Source: an uncultured Sinobacteraceae bacterium (GTDB taxonomy: Bacteria; Pseudomonadota; Gammaproteobacteria; Steroidobacterales; Steroidobacteraceae). Taken from it: a stretch of 64,000 nt of DNA. A program made the position numbers and the translations under genes. How positions within the stretch are numbered: the stretch's first letter is position 1; the number at the start of each line of letters is the position of its first letter. The notes beneath the pieces are model-generated. The model was not told the origin of the DNA. It did no database searches and saw only the letters and a list, made by a program, of their open reading frames with translations. The stretch lies in NCBI GenBank assembly GCA_937902995.1, contig CALEKY010000114.1, positions 14,170-78,169 of the forward strand, written 5' to 3'. Below are positions 25,256 through 34,212 of the stretch, piece after piece.

Positions 25256-25675
25256 ATGCTATATGCCGTACTGATCTACGACCTGGAATCCGAAGTCGGC
25301 AACTTGAGCGACAGCGAGATGGCCAAGCTCATTGCGAATCACGAGCGCGTCCAACAGAAGCTCGCCGCGGAAAAAAAGCTCGGACCGGTCGCACGGCTCA
25401 TGCCGACGACGTCCGCGATGACGCTGAAACAGCGCGAGAATCTCGTCGTCGACGGACCGTTTGCGGAGACGAAGGAACAATTGCTCGGCTTCTACATGAT
25501 CGACTGCGCGTCGCAGGAAGAAGCGCTACAGGAAGCCAAGCTCATCGGCGGCGCGTGCAACGCACGCACGCTCGAAGTGCGACCCGTTCAGCTGTTCTAT
25601 CCAGGCATCGGACTAGGGAAAGTGGAACCGGAGAGATTTGTTCCGCGCGAACGTGCGGAACAGGCTGTAGGATGA
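25256..25675 (+). CDS. YciI/DGPF-domain protein
   Basis: The 139-residue product starts MLYAVLIYDLESE and carries the DGPF signature as VVDGPFAETKEQLLGFYMID (about 65-84). DGPF proteins have a dimeric ferredoxin-like fold; a few are enzymes, and many sit near ECF sigma factors, though none is adjacent here. Function is therefore open. GCGAGGA before the ATG is a fair ribosome binding site. The stop lies in a period-7 array. Confidence 0.88.
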   Translation: MLYAVLIYDLESEVGNLSDSEMAKLIANHERVQQKLAAEKKLGPVARLMPTTSAMTLKQRENLVVDGPFAETKEQLLGFYMIDCASQEEALQEAKLIGGACNARTLEVRPVQLFYPGIGLGKVEPERFVPRERAEQAVG

Positions 25676-25743
25676 AAGACTGAAGGCTGAAGGAAGAGGC
25701 GCGCACTTGCGCGCCATTCCTCCTAGAGCCCAGAGCCGAGCGC
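25663..25743. repeat. Period-7 repeat module with perfect hairpin between convergent genes
   Basis: Units such as GGCTGTA, AGACTGA and AGGCTGA (25663-25697) contain the YciI stop codon. A hairpin with 8-base arms GGCGCGCA and TGCGCGCC (25698-25715) follows, then TAGAGCC/CAGAGCC units (25724-25743) running up to the stop of the minus-strand gene at 25745. Confidence 0.85.
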
Positions 25744-25744
25744 C

Positions 25745-26782
25745 CTACTTCTGGGCTCTCGCCCTCTCCTCCTCGCGTGCCCCCGCAAGAATGCCAGGTA
25801 GCGCGTAGTTGCCTTCGTGGCAGGCGTACTCGTAGATCGGCTGATTGGAGGCATTGAAGACGAGCTCGCCGCTCCAAGGTTGTTCGAACGTGGTCGGATC
25901 CTCGATCGTGAACCGATAGAAGATCTGTGTCGGACTGATGCGCGTCAGGCGCTCGGTCACTTTGAGGTTCTCGGCAGCGCCTCGGAAATTCTGCTCGGCA
26001 CGGAAATTCGTCGTCTCGATCACGAGCGTGTCGCCTTCGTACCAACCGATCGAATCGCCCATCCAGAACCGCATGCTCGCCGGGCGATGCTGCGAGTTCA
26101 GGCGCACGATGCGCGCATCGTGAACCATCTCGACATGGATCAGCACTTCATCCTTCGTTTGCACGATCTGATAGTTGTTGTTGTAGAGCAGCGGGAGCAT
26201 CGGCGGTCCCGCGCTCGAACCGAACGACAGGATGCAGCGCTCGCCGAGCGGGCGGATTTCCGGACCGTCAGCGCTCCCCGCTGACCGAAATGCAGCGAAC
26301 CGCTGTTGCAGCCTTGCGCGTGCTTCCGGCTTGAGCGGCGGCACGCGACCGTTCCTCGGCTCGACGATGATCGACGTGCGCCGCTCGCCGTCGATCGAGA
26401 TCAATTGATTGCCCGGATCCACCCAGAAGTGGTTGTACCCGCAATTCACGCCCGTGAACCCGCCGCCGCAATCCTTGGGCAAGTCCAGGATGCCGAGCTT
26501 CGGATCGGTGGGCTTGTTCTGTTCCTCGCGGAAATCTGCGTTTTCTTTTTCGATGGCCAGCGCTTCCTCTTCGCTGATCGTCAGGCGGTCGCCGAACCGT
26601 GCTTCGCGCTCGAGCGGCGTAATCGTCGCGTTCGTCCAGAACCCCTGAAGATCCGGATAGCCGTGCGAAGTGCGCGGCGGCTTCCAACCCTTGGCGGGCT
26701 CCGCAGCGAGCGCCGTTGACGCCAACAACACAGTGCTCGCAATACAGCTGGCGAGCGCAATTCCGAAGCTTCGAATCCGCAT
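25745..26782 (-). CDS. Secreted protein of unknown function
   Basis: The ATG at 26782, with GGGGGT upstream, gives 345 residues and a clean signal peptide (MRIRSFGIALAS to LAAEPA). The mature part opens with a PDLQGFWTNATITPLERE segment. I know this pattern from a large secreted family common in Sphingomonadales and Steroidobacteraceae, often near TonB receptors, with no assigned function. Two cysteines (KDCGGG and VNCGYN) may form a bridge. The C-terminal half (MRFWMGDSIGWYEGDTLVIE) suggests a beta-rich fold. Function is not assigned. Confidence 0.85.
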   Translation of the reverse strand: MRIRSFGIALASCIASTVLLASTALAAEPAKGWKPPRTSHGYPDLQGFWTNATITPLEREARFGDRLTISEEEALAIEKENADFREEQNKPTDPKLGILDLPKDCGGGFTGVNCGYNHFWVDPGNQLISIDGERRTSIIVEPRNGRVPPLKPEARARLQQRFAAFRSAGSADGPEIRPLGERCILSFGSSAGPPMLPLLYNNNYQIVQTKDEVLIHVEMVHDARIVRLNSQHRPASMRFWMGDSIGWYEGDTLVIETTNFRAEQNFRGAAENLKVTERLTRISPTQIFYRFTIEDPTTFEQPWSGELVFNASNQPIYEYACHEGNYALPGILAGAREEERARAQK

Positions 26783-27061
26783 GGCACCCCCGATCCGGTC
26801 GCTGCGGCAATCCATACCGCTCTTATGAATTGGACACCCACTATTTACCGGAAACCGATCGATTCTGGTAGATCGGGGATACCGGCGACCTCTCATGCTC
26901 GGTTGAGCGCACATACCGGCGATTCTGATGGGGGGACACGTGCCACCCTAACCCCTCACGTCGCACAGGATCCGATCCTTGTACGGGCAAAGCACCAGCC
27001 GCTGTTAAGCTCGCGACAGACTCTGACGAGCTTCGACACGATCGGCGAAATTGTCCTTCGA

Positions 27062-29764
27062 ATGAAGCAAGCGCTCGAACCCTACGCCAAGAAGCGGACA
27101 TTCTCCGCGACTCCAGAGCCGCCGCCCGCGCTTGCCGAGAATCGACGCGGTCCTCTCCTGTTCGTCGTTCAGAAGCACGCTGCAAGCCACCTTCATTACG
27201 ACTTCCGCTTGGAATTGGACGGCGTGCTGAAGTCGTGGGCGATTCCGAAAGGCCCTTCGCTCGATCCGAACGAAAAACGCCTTGCCGTCGAGACCGAGGA
27301 TCACCCGTTCGACTACGCCTCGTTCGAAGGCGTCATTCCGCCGAAGCAATACGGCGCCGGCAAAGTGATCGTGTGGGACTGCGGCGTGTATTCGCCGGAC
27401 GAAGATCAGCGTTATGCATTCGGCGATAGGGAGGCTGCGCAGGCACGCATTCGCGAGGGCCTAGCAAGCGGCAAGCTGAGCTTCTTTCTCCGCGGCGAGA
27501 AGCTCAAAGGCTCGTTCGCCCTCGTGAAAACGAAGGGCGATCAATGGCTGTTGATCAAGCACAAGGATCGCCATTGCGCTGGCGATGACGTTCTCGCCCG
27601 TCACCGTTCGGTGCTCTCGGGACTATCGGTGGACGAGCTCACTGCCGCCACGAACCTCGAACGCATACCGGCCGCGCGCTTGACGCCGGAAGGTCCGCGC
27701 GAACGCTTTCCGGAGCGGCTCGCACCGATGCTCGCCGAGACCGGCTCGACACCGAAAACGGATCCGAATTGGCTCTACGAGCCCAAGCTCGACGGCTATC
27801 GCGCGCTCGCATTCATCCGCGACGGTAAGGCACGCCTGATCTCGCGCGGCGGGCTCGACATCAGCGCTCCCTATCCCGCAGTCATCGCCGATCTCGAGCA
27901 ACAAGCGGTGGGATCGATGATCCTGGACGGCGAGCTCGTGGCCTATGGCGCGGACGGCAAACCCTCCTTTGCGGCTCTACAAAAGCGCGCGCAATTGACG
28001 ACCGCGAAAGAGATCGCCGCTGCGGAGCGCGAATCGCGCGTCGCCTTCGTCTGTTTCGATCTGTTGCATTTCGAAGGCTTGAATTTGCGCGCACATCCCT
28101 ACTGCGAACGGCGCCGTTATCTCGCGCAGTGCGTCCTCCCCACCAAGAACGTACAGCTCGTGCATGTCGCTTCCGACGCCGAGCAACTGTACGAGGCTGC
28201 ACTTGCGCTCGGCTTCGAGGGCATCATCGCCAAACGCAAGGACAGCCCGTATCAGCCGGGCAAGCGCAGCGCTGCGTGGCTCAAGTTCAAGGCGACGCAC
28301 ACGGAAGAGTTCGTGATCGGCGGCTACACGCAAGGCCGCGGCTCGCGACAAAGCTTGGGCGCGCTGCTGCTCGGCACTTGGGAGGGCGACAAACTGCGCT
28401 ACGTGGGTCACGTCGGCTCCGGCCTCGACGAAGCCACGATCGAAGCGCTTCGTCCGCGATTGGCCAAGCTGACGCGCAAGAAGCATCCGTTTGCGACGAA
28501 ACCCGATCTGCATCGCCCGACGGTCTGGGTCGAGCCGAAGCTCGTCGCCGAAGTGACATTTCAGAGCCGTACGCCGGCGGGGATGTTGCGCGCACCCGTC
28601 TTCGTGCGCATGCGCGAGGACAAGAGCGCCGAAGAGATCGGACGACGAACGAAGACCGCTCGCCGCAAACCCGCGACGCGCACCCCCGCAAACGAGATCG
28701 AGCAAATCGCCGAGCAACTCGCGAGTCCGCGGCAGGAGCTCACGCTGCTGGTCGGCGATGCGCGCATCAAGCTGACGAATCTCGATCGCGAATACTGGCC
28801 CGGCAATCGATCCGCGAAGCTCGCACCGGTCACGAAGCGCGATCTACTTCGTTATTTGGCGGCCGTCTCGCCGTACATGTTGCCTCATCTCAAGGATCGT
28901 CCCCTCACGATGATTCGCATGCCGGAAGGCATCGGCGGCGAGCGGTTCTTTCAGAAACATTGGGAACAATCGCTGCCGGACTTCGTGGAAACGGTCAAAG
29001 TGTTCTCCGGGCACAAAGACGAGAGTCACGGCTACATTCTCGCGAACAACTTGCCGACGCTGCTGTGGCTCGGCCAAGTCGGTACGCTCGAATTTCACGT
29101 CTGGCATTCCCGCGTAACGACGGATGTCGACGCGCTCTCGAAGAGCCTCGATTTCGATTCCTCCCTCGATGCCCTGGAGCGATCGGTCGCCAATTACCCC
29201 GACTATCTCGTCTTCGACATCGACCCGTACATCTACTCCGGCAAGGAGCCGCCCGGCGCCGAACCTGAGTACAACAAGAAGGCCTTCGCGATGGGCAAGA
29301 AAGTCGCGTTCTGGCTACGGGCGCTGTTGCGCGAGCTACGGCTCGAGGCCCTCGTGAAGACCTCGGGAAAGACGGGCCTGCACGTATTCGTACCGATATG
29401 CCGGACATTGACCTTTACCGAGGCGCGCCACGTCTGCGAGCTCATCGGCCGGCACCTGATGCGCGAGCACCCCCGCGAAATCACCATGGAGTGGGCCGTC
29501 GTCAAACGGACCGGGAAGATCTTCATCGACTACAACATGAATGTCCGCGGTAAGACCTTGAATTCGGCCTATTCGCCGCGGGGCGTTCCGGGCGCGCCGG
29601 TCTCGATGCCGTTGACTTGGGAAGAGCTGGAGGCGGCCGAACCGGGGCAGTTCACCGTGCGTAATGTACTGTCCCGCTTGGAAAGAACCGGCGATCGGTG
29701 GCATGATGCATTAACTTCCAAGCAGAACCTTACTGAATTACTTAGTAATTTCTCCGCCGGATAG
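27062..29764 (+). CDS. ligD: Multifunctional DNA ligase D (NHEJ), PE-LIG-POL order
   Basis: The ATG at 27062 (MKQALEPYAKKRTF) is preferred; upstream in-frame sequence is not protein-like. The 900-residue enzyme has three modules. The 3'-phosphoesterase (about 20-180) shows ASHLHYDFRLELDGVLKSW. The ATP-dependent ligase (about 220-540) has its adenylation Lys242 in EPKLDGYRAL. The primase-like polymerase (about 590-890) has metal-binding Asp719 and Asp721 in LVFDIDPY and the GKTGLHVFVP block. Together they process and seal double-strand breaks. The order matches the Pseudomonas-type enzyme. ku follows after 24 bases, so an operon is very likely. Confidence 0.96.
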   Translation: MKQALEPYAKKRTFSATPEPPPALAENRRGPLLFVVQKHAASHLHYDFRLELDGVLKSWAIPKGPSLDPNEKRLAVETEDHPFDYASFEGVIPPKQYGAGKVIVWDCGVYSPDEDQRYAFGDREAAQARIREGLASGKLSFFLRGEKLKGSFALVKTKGDQWLLIKHKDRHCAGDDVLARHRSVLSGLSVDELTAATNLERIPAARLTPEGPRERFPERLAPMLAETGSTPKTDPNWLYEPKLDGYRALAFIRDGKARLISRGGLDISAPYPAVIADLEQQAVGSMILDGELVAYGADGKPSFAALQKRAQLTTAKEIAAAERESRVAFVCFDLLHFEGLNLRAHPYCERRRYLAQCVLPTKNVQLVHVASDAEQLYEAALALGFEGIIAKRKDSPYQPGKRSAAWLKFKATHTEEFVIGGYTQGRGSRQSLGALLLGTWEGDKLRYVGHVGSGLDEATIEALRPRLAKLTRKKHPFATKPDLHRPTVWVEPKLVAEVTFQSRTPAGMLRAPVFVRMREDKSAEEIGRRTKTARRKPATRTPANEIEQIAEQLASPRQELTLLVGDARIKLTNLDREYWPGNRSAKLAPVTKRDLLRYLAAVSPYMLPHLKDRPLTMIRMPEGIGGERFFQKHWEQSLPDFVETVKVFSGHKDESHGYILANNLPTLLWLGQVGTLEFHVWHSRVTTDVDALSKSLDFDSSLDALERSVANYPDYLVFDIDPYIYSGKEPPGAEPEYNKKAFAMGKKVAFWLRALLRELRLEALVKTSGKTGLHVFVPICRTLTFTEARHVCELIGRHLMREHPREITMEWAVVKRTGKIFIDYNMNVRGKTLNSAYSPRGVPGAPVSMPLTWEELEAAEPGQFTVRNVLSRLERTGDRWHDALTSKQNLTELLSNFSAG

Positions 29765-29788
29765 CCGGGGCTCGACGCAAGGTGACGT

Positions 29789-30664
29789 ATGGCCGCACGC
29801 TCCATGGGCTCTTTGACGATCTCATTCGGGCTCATCTCGATCCCGGTGAAGCTTTACACCGCAACTCAATCGAACGGCACGATTTCTTTCAATTTGCTAC
29901 ACAAGACCTGCGGCTCGCGCCTGAAGCAGCAGTACATCTGTATCAAGGAAGGCGTGACGGTCGAGCGGGACGACATGGTCAAGGGCTATGAGTTCGCGAA
30001 AGACCAGTACGTCCAATTCACGCCGGAAGAACTCAAGGCGCTCGAAGAGATCGGCACGCACGCCGTCGAAATCTCGGAGTTCGTGTCGATCGAATCCGTT
30101 GACCCGGTCTACTACGACAAGAGCTATTACCTCGCGCCGGATAAGGGCGCGGCGAAACCCTACGCCCTGCTGACACAGGCACTGCGCGAAACCAAGCGCT
30201 GCGCGATCGCACGCTGGGCATCGCGTGGCAAGGCCAATCTCGTGATGCTGCGCCCGGTCGAGAACGTGCTCGTGATGCAGCAGCTGCACTTCGCCGCCGA
30301 AGTGCGTGCCCCGAGCGAAATCGAGATTCCGCAACAGGAAGTGAAAGCGGCCGAGCTCAACTTGGCCAAGCAACTCATCGAGCAGCAGGCATCTGCGAAA
30401 TTCGACGCCACGGCCTATGTGGACGACGTGAGAGCGCGCATCGAGGCGGCGATCCAGAAGAAGGTCGAAGGCCAGGAGATCTCGGTCGCCGAAGCGCCGA
30501 CAGCAGCCGGCGAAGGCAAGGTCATCGATCTCATGGAAGCCTTGCGCGCAAGTCTCGAGAAGACTCAGAAGGCCAAGGCGACGGTTTCGCAGCTCGGTCC
30601 GCGCAAGGCGCCGAAACGAGTCGAACCGGCGGCGAAAACCGCGCGCAAATCCAGCAAGCGTTGA
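29789..30664 (+). CDS. ku: Ku DNA end-binding protein
   Basis: The 291-residue protein begins MAARSMGSLTISFGLISIPV, the standard bacterial Ku N-terminus, and has the beta-barrel core (to about 200) with the YYLAPDKGAAKPYALL block. It has a Lys/Arg-rich C-terminal tail (about 255-291), which in Ku proteins aids DNA binding and LigD recruitment. It forms the homodimeric ring that holds broken ends for LigD. It is directly downstream of ligD on the same strand. Confidence 0.97.
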   Translation: MAARSMGSLTISFGLISIPVKLYTATQSNGTISFNLLHKTCGSRLKQQYICIKEGVTVERDDMVKGYEFAKDQYVQFTPEELKALEEIGTHAVEISEFVSIESVDPVYYDKSYYLAPDKGAAKPYALLTQALRETKRCAIARWASRGKANLVMLRPVENVLVMQQLHFAAEVRAPSEIEIPQQEVKAAELNLAKQLIEQQASAKFDATAYVDDVRARIEAAIQKKVEGQEISVAEAPTAAGEGKVIDLMEALRASLEKTQKAKATVSQLGPRKAPKRVEPAAKTARKSSKR

Positions 30665-30792
30665 GCGCATGGTGCGCAGGCCGTGACGGATGCATCGGGC
30701 TCGATCGCCGCGGCAGGATGGCTGAGAATCGCTGAGGCTCGCTCGACGCCGCTGAGCGCCGAAGCGCGAACGTCAGCCGCCAACAGGTAACG

Positions 30793-31617
30793 ATGGGCAC
30801 TTACACCGTGCGGGACGTCGAACGCGTCCTGCGCCTCCCTCAAAGCACGATCCGAGGATTGATCAAGGCGGGCTTCGTCAACCCGGCCCGCGGAGCGCGT
30901 CGCGAATATCGATTCACGTTCCAAGACCTGATCGTGCTGCGCGCAGCGCGCGCGCTCATCGACGCGAACGTCCCGCGGCGGCGTATCAATCGCGCGCTGA
31001 AAGACTTGCGGGAGCACCTTCCCGAAACGGTGCCACTATCCGGCTTGAGCATTTCTGCAGTCGGCGATCGCATCGTCGTTCGAGACGGACATGCGCATTG
31101 GCAAGTCGACGACGGCCAGTATCTGCTCGGCTTCGATGTCAGCATGGAAGGCGGCACGTTGCGCGTCATCGATCGCAGCGAGCAACCCGCTGGCAGTGCG
31201 CAGCCGCAGGAAGAGGATTGGTTCGCCAAGGCAGTCGAGCTCGAAGACTCCGATCCTGCCGCCGCATTGAAAGCCTACGAACGCGCCGCTGCAGTCGACG
31301 GCTCGGACAGCGCCACCTGGACGAATTGGGGACGGTTGCTCCATGAACAGGGCCAGCTGCGTGAAGCCGAGCGCGTCTATCGCAAAGGACTGGAGCAATG
31401 CGAGCCCGACGCTCTACTGCACTTCAATCTCGCCGTTCTGCTCGAAGATCTGTCGCGCATTCCCGAGGCGATCGAGCATTACCAACATGCAATCGAGCTC
31501 GATCCGTCCCTTGCCGATGCGCATTTCAATATCGCGCGGCTCTACGAATCGCTCGGGAAGGAACAGCATGCAATTCGGCACTTGGGGCAGTACCGCAAGC
31601 TCATGAATCGGCGCTAG
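30793..31617 (+). CDS. MerR-type HTH protein with C-terminal TPR repeats
   Basis: The 274-residue product starts MGTYTVRDVERVLRLPQSTI, a MerR-like helix-turn-helix (about 1-72, with YRFTFQDLIVLRAARALIDA). A short middle domain follows, and then tetratricopeptide repeats (about 135-270), including WTNWGRLLHEQGQLREAERVY and LLHFNLAVLLEDLSRIPEA. MerR-TPR proteins are found near NHEJ genes in some proteobacteria, but their targets are not known to me. It lies 128 bases after ku on the same strand and may regulate or depend on it. The stop codon sits in the loop of a perfect hairpin. Confidence 0.85.
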   Translation: MGTYTVRDVERVLRLPQSTIRGLIKAGFVNPARGARREYRFTFQDLIVLRAARALIDANVPRRRINRALKDLREHLPETVPLSGLSISAVGDRIVVRDGHAHWQVDDGQYLLGFDVSMEGGTLRVIDRSEQPAGSAQPQEEDWFAKAVELEDSDPAAALKAYERAAAVDGSDSATWTNWGRLLHEQGQLREAERVYRKGLEQCEPDALLHFNLAVLLEDLSRIPEAIEHYQHAIELDPSLADAHFNIARLYESLGKEQHAIRHLGQYRKLMNRR

Positions 31618-31787
31618 CGCGCCGATTCAGACTGTAGGCTGGAGACTGTAGGCCTTAGAAGCGGCGCGTTCGCGCCTGTATTTCTAGGCTGAAGACTGAA
31701 GGCTGAAGGCTGAAGGAAGACCGCGCATCCGCACGGCCCTCTACTCACGAATCACGAGTCATGAGTCACGACCTGTCGCCTGTAGGC
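31606..31787. repeat. Hairpin plus period-7 arrays between convergent genes
   Basis: A perfect hairpin (31606-31627; arms AATCGGCGC and GCGCCGATT) carries the upstream TAG stop in its loop. Then come three period-7 arrays: CAGACTG/TAGGCTG units (31628-31654), TAGGCTG/AAGGCTG units (31684-31718) and CTACTCA/CGAGTCA/TCGCCTG units (31741-31787). A GGCGCG-TT-CGCGCC hairpin lies at 31663-31676. The last array ends one base before the stop of the methyltransferase gene on the other strand. Confidence 0.85.
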
Positions 31788-31788
31788 T

Positions 31789-32859
31789 TCACATCGGCCG
31801 GCAGATGAACATCGTATGACTCAAACTCAAATCATCCACTTCGCGCTCGATCTGTAAGCCCGCGCGCTTCACGCAGCCGCGCATGTCGTCCGAGTGGTAA
31901 ATCTTGCTGTTGCCGTTTGCCAGACATGCGAAATACAGCGTCGTCATCACGAGCACGAACCGAGCGGCTTCGTGTTCCTGCTTGTCCCAGTACGTATCGA
32001 CGATGTAGATGCGTCCGTCCGGTGCGAGCGCCCGGCGCGCACGCTCGAGAATTGAAACGATTTCATCTTCGGCGAAGCAATCGAGGAATTGGCTCATCCA
32101 GATCGCATCGTGCTTGCCCGGGAACTCTGCTGAGCGATCGAGAAAATTGATCGGCTGATAGCTGGCTCGATCGCCGTGTCCGCTCTCGCCGATCGCCTTG
32201 CGCGCCATTTCGAGCTGGCCGGGATGATCGAGCAAGGTGACGCGCACGTCGGCATCGTGTCCGAGACACGCGAGAGAGAACTTGCCCGTGTTCGCGCCCA
32301 CGTCGAGCAATCGCCTCGGTTTGCGTTCGAAAACGACGGGCAGCGCCGCGGGAAACAGACCGTCGGAATAGAAATGATCGAAAGCGAACCAGCTCTTCTG
32401 CACGCGTGACGGCAGATGGGCAAGTCCCTCGTAGATCGTCGCCCACGGTCCCAGTTCGCGCAGTCCCGCGGGCTTTCCGGTCTGAATGGCTTCGCGCAGC
32501 CGCGCCATACCCTGGTAGCAGACGTCGGCCGTGAAATCCATGTTGGCGCGCGTCATCGCATCCTGCAGCACGAGCAGCCCGAGCTTGCGCAATCGGAAGC
32601 GATCGTCTTCGAGGGCAACGAGCCCGCTGACCATTCCGGCCTCGAGCAATACCTTGACCCCATACAGCGGCAGGCCAGCCGACTCGGCCACCTTCTCCGG
32701 CGACATTCCTTGAGGGTCACCCTGCGCCAACGCGGCGAGAATGCCCAGATCCCGCAATGCGAGCGCAGCTTGGAACGCGAAAGGCCCGAATGCGAGCTTT
32801 TGTGCTTCGAGCTTGGCTTCGTAGAGCGACGTTTCGTCTCGGGCAATACGCTTCGACAA
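31789..32859 (-). CDS. SAM-dependent methyltransferase, O-methyltransferase-like with dimerisation domain
   Basis: The frame is open to an ATG at 32973, but the first 38 residues look non-coding; a TTG at 32859 with GGTGGA just upstream starts the plausible protein (LSKRIARDETSLYEAKLEAQ, 356 residues). An N-terminal helical/winged-helix part (about 20-110) precedes a Rossmann methyltransferase domain with motif I in RLLDVGANTGKFSLACLG and MSQFLDCFAEDEIVSILERA later. This layout fits small-molecule O-methyltransferases (Methyltransf_2). The substrate is unknown, and no biosynthetic cluster is adjacent. Confidence 0.8.
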   Translation of the reverse strand: MSKRIARDETSLYEAKLEAQKLAFGPFAFQAALALRDLGILAALAQGDPQGMSPEKVAESAGLPLYGVKVLLEAGMVSGLVALEDDRFRLRKLGLLVLQDAMTRANMDFTADVCYQGMARLREAIQTGKPAGLRELGPWATIYEGLAHLPSRVQKSWFAFDHFYSDGLFPAALPVVFERKPRRLLDVGANTGKFSLACLGHDADVRVTLLDHPGQLEMARKAIGESGHGDRASYQPINFLDRSAEFPGKHDAIWMSQFLDCFAEDEIVSILERARRALAPDGRIYIVDTYWDKQEHEAARFVLVMTTLYFACLANGNSKIYHSDDMRGCVKRAGLQIEREVDDLSLSHTMFICRPM

Positions 32860-33104
32860 GAATCCACCACAGACAAAGAACACCAACAGTCGGCAATTAT
32901 TCCATGAAAAGACTGCACACGTCTGCGGACCGGCACCGCAGTTGAGCCGCGGGTGTTCCCCTGCCCGGCCCATCAGTCATTCGCTTTGCTCGTCGCTTCC
33001 AGACCCGACGAGCACGCAGTACGCTTCGGCTCCAGGAAATTCGCGTAGCCCGTGGCCGGATATGGCTACGTTTGCTGCGGATTCAGCGATTCGGAGGAGC
33101 AGAC

Positions 33105-33542
33105 ATGAGACTCGCTATCGGCGCCATCGCATTGTTCTTATCGACGATAGCTGCGGCCGAACGTTATGGAGCGCCGCTCGCGGACGGCACGCCGATTTCG
33201 CTCGAAACGGCCATTCAGCGGCTCGACCGCGCAGATCGAGCCGACGTTCTGATCGAAGCGCAAGTGGAAGCCGTGTGCGTCGTAAAGGGCTGCTGGATGG
33301 CGCTGAAATCCCCGACCGGCAACATGCGAGTCACGTTCAAGGATTACGGCTTCTTCGTGCCCGGCAGCATCGTCGGCAAGACCGTGCGTGTTGCCGGCAC
33401 GCTCGAGAAAGTCGTCATGACGCTCGAAGAGACCAAGCACTACGTGAAAGACGCGGGCGGCGATCCGTCGACCGTCACACAACCGCGCACCGAATACCGC
33501 ATCGTCGCCACGGGCGTTGAAGTCGTGACTCGTGATTCGTGA
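33105..33542 (+). CDS. DUF4920-like secreted protein
   Basis: The ATG at 33105 follows GGAGGAG. The 145-residue product has a signal peptide (MRLAIGAIALFLSTIAAAE) and a small OB-like domain with VCVVKGCWMALK, the Cys-x4-Cys pattern of DUF4920. Proteins of this kind are periplasmic and of unknown function, perhaps metal-related. The final residues VVTRDS and the stop are encoded by a period-7 array, so the native C-terminus may have been replaced. Confidence 0.82.
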   Translation: MRLAIGAIALFLSTIAAAERYGAPLADGTPISLETAIQRLDRADRADVLIEAQVEAVCVVKGCWMALKSPTGNMRVTFKDYGFFVPGSIVGKTVRVAGTLEKVVMTLEETKHYVKDAGGDPSTVTQPRTEYRIVATGVEVVTRDS

Positions 33543-33748
33543 GGCAGGCTGACCACCTGCCGTTGTCACATGCTCCCATTTCCCATTTCCCCTTTCCCTT
33601 CTTCCCTTCTTCCCTTTCCCTTTTCCCTTTTCCCTTTTCCCTTTTTCCCATCTTCCCTTCCCCACCCGCACCATCGCCGATCACTCGCAACCGCTTACGC
33701 GCCACGACAGAGCATCAGCCACTCACTACTCACGAGTCAGGGATCACG
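33524..33748. repeat. Composite period-7 repeat region with hairpin and long pyrimidine array
   Basis: CGTGACT/CGTGATT units (33524-33544) hold the DUF4920 stop. A hairpin with arms GGCAGG and CCTGCC follows (33543-33561). A pyrimidine-only array of CCCATTT, CCCTTCTT and CCCTTTT units, 6 to 8 bases each, runs from about 33572 to 33665. CCACTCA/CGAGTCA units lie at 33719-33746. The whole 318-base gap from 33543 to 33860 shows no other gene. Confidence 0.85.
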
Positions 33749-33860
33749 TTTGTCCTGCCAATCCCGATTCACTGCCCGGCCCGAAACGGCGTACGCTCGG
33801 CTGTGTTCGTTTCTTGCAGGCACTTTGCACGCACGACCGTGTAGTTTGAGGAGGATCAAC

Positions 33861-34193
33861 GTGCCAGCTCCATCGGATAGAACCCGGACACGCAAGACCG
33901 GCTCGGGGACGCGATCGCGCAAAGCGGTCAAAGTGGATCCTGCCACGCAACGTCCGCCGAATGCGGCGGAATCGTCGCCGGAGACACTCGTACCGGACAT
34001 CGTTCGCGCCGATCTCGTTTCTCAACCGATCCCGAGCGATACGGATCGCCATCGTTGGATTTCGGAGCGTGCCTACGAATTGGCTCGAGCACGCGGGTTC
34101 GCCCCCGGTCGAGAGCTCGATGATTGGTTGGAGGCCGAGCGCGAGTACGAAACACGCTCGATACAACCACCGGAGGATCAGTTCACCGGATAG
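33861..34193 (+). CDS. DUF2934-family small protein
   Basis: The start is GTG at 33861, directly after GAGGAGGA; the upstream in-frame sequence is the translated pyrimidine array and is rejected. The 110-residue protein has a basic, low-complexity N-terminal half (about 1-60, many Arg/Lys/Thr). It ends in a DUF2934 motif, RHRWISERAYELARARGF followed by GRELDDWLEAERE. Function is unknown; DUF2934 proteins are often found with stress or carbohydrate genes. Confidence 0.83.
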   Translation: MPAPSDRTRTRKTGSGTRSRKAVKVDPATQRPPNAAESSPETLVPDIVRADLVSQPIPSDTDRHRWISERAYELARARGFAPGRELDDWLEAEREYETRSIQPPEDQFTG

Positions 34194-34212
34194 CCGATGG
34201 CGTAAACGAAGG

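Noticed and set aside
33570..33860. In-frame extension of the DUF2934 gene through the pyrimidine array
   Set aside because: It would encode a Phe/Pro/Ser repeat from the array; the GTG at 33861 with GAGGAGGA is a far better start.
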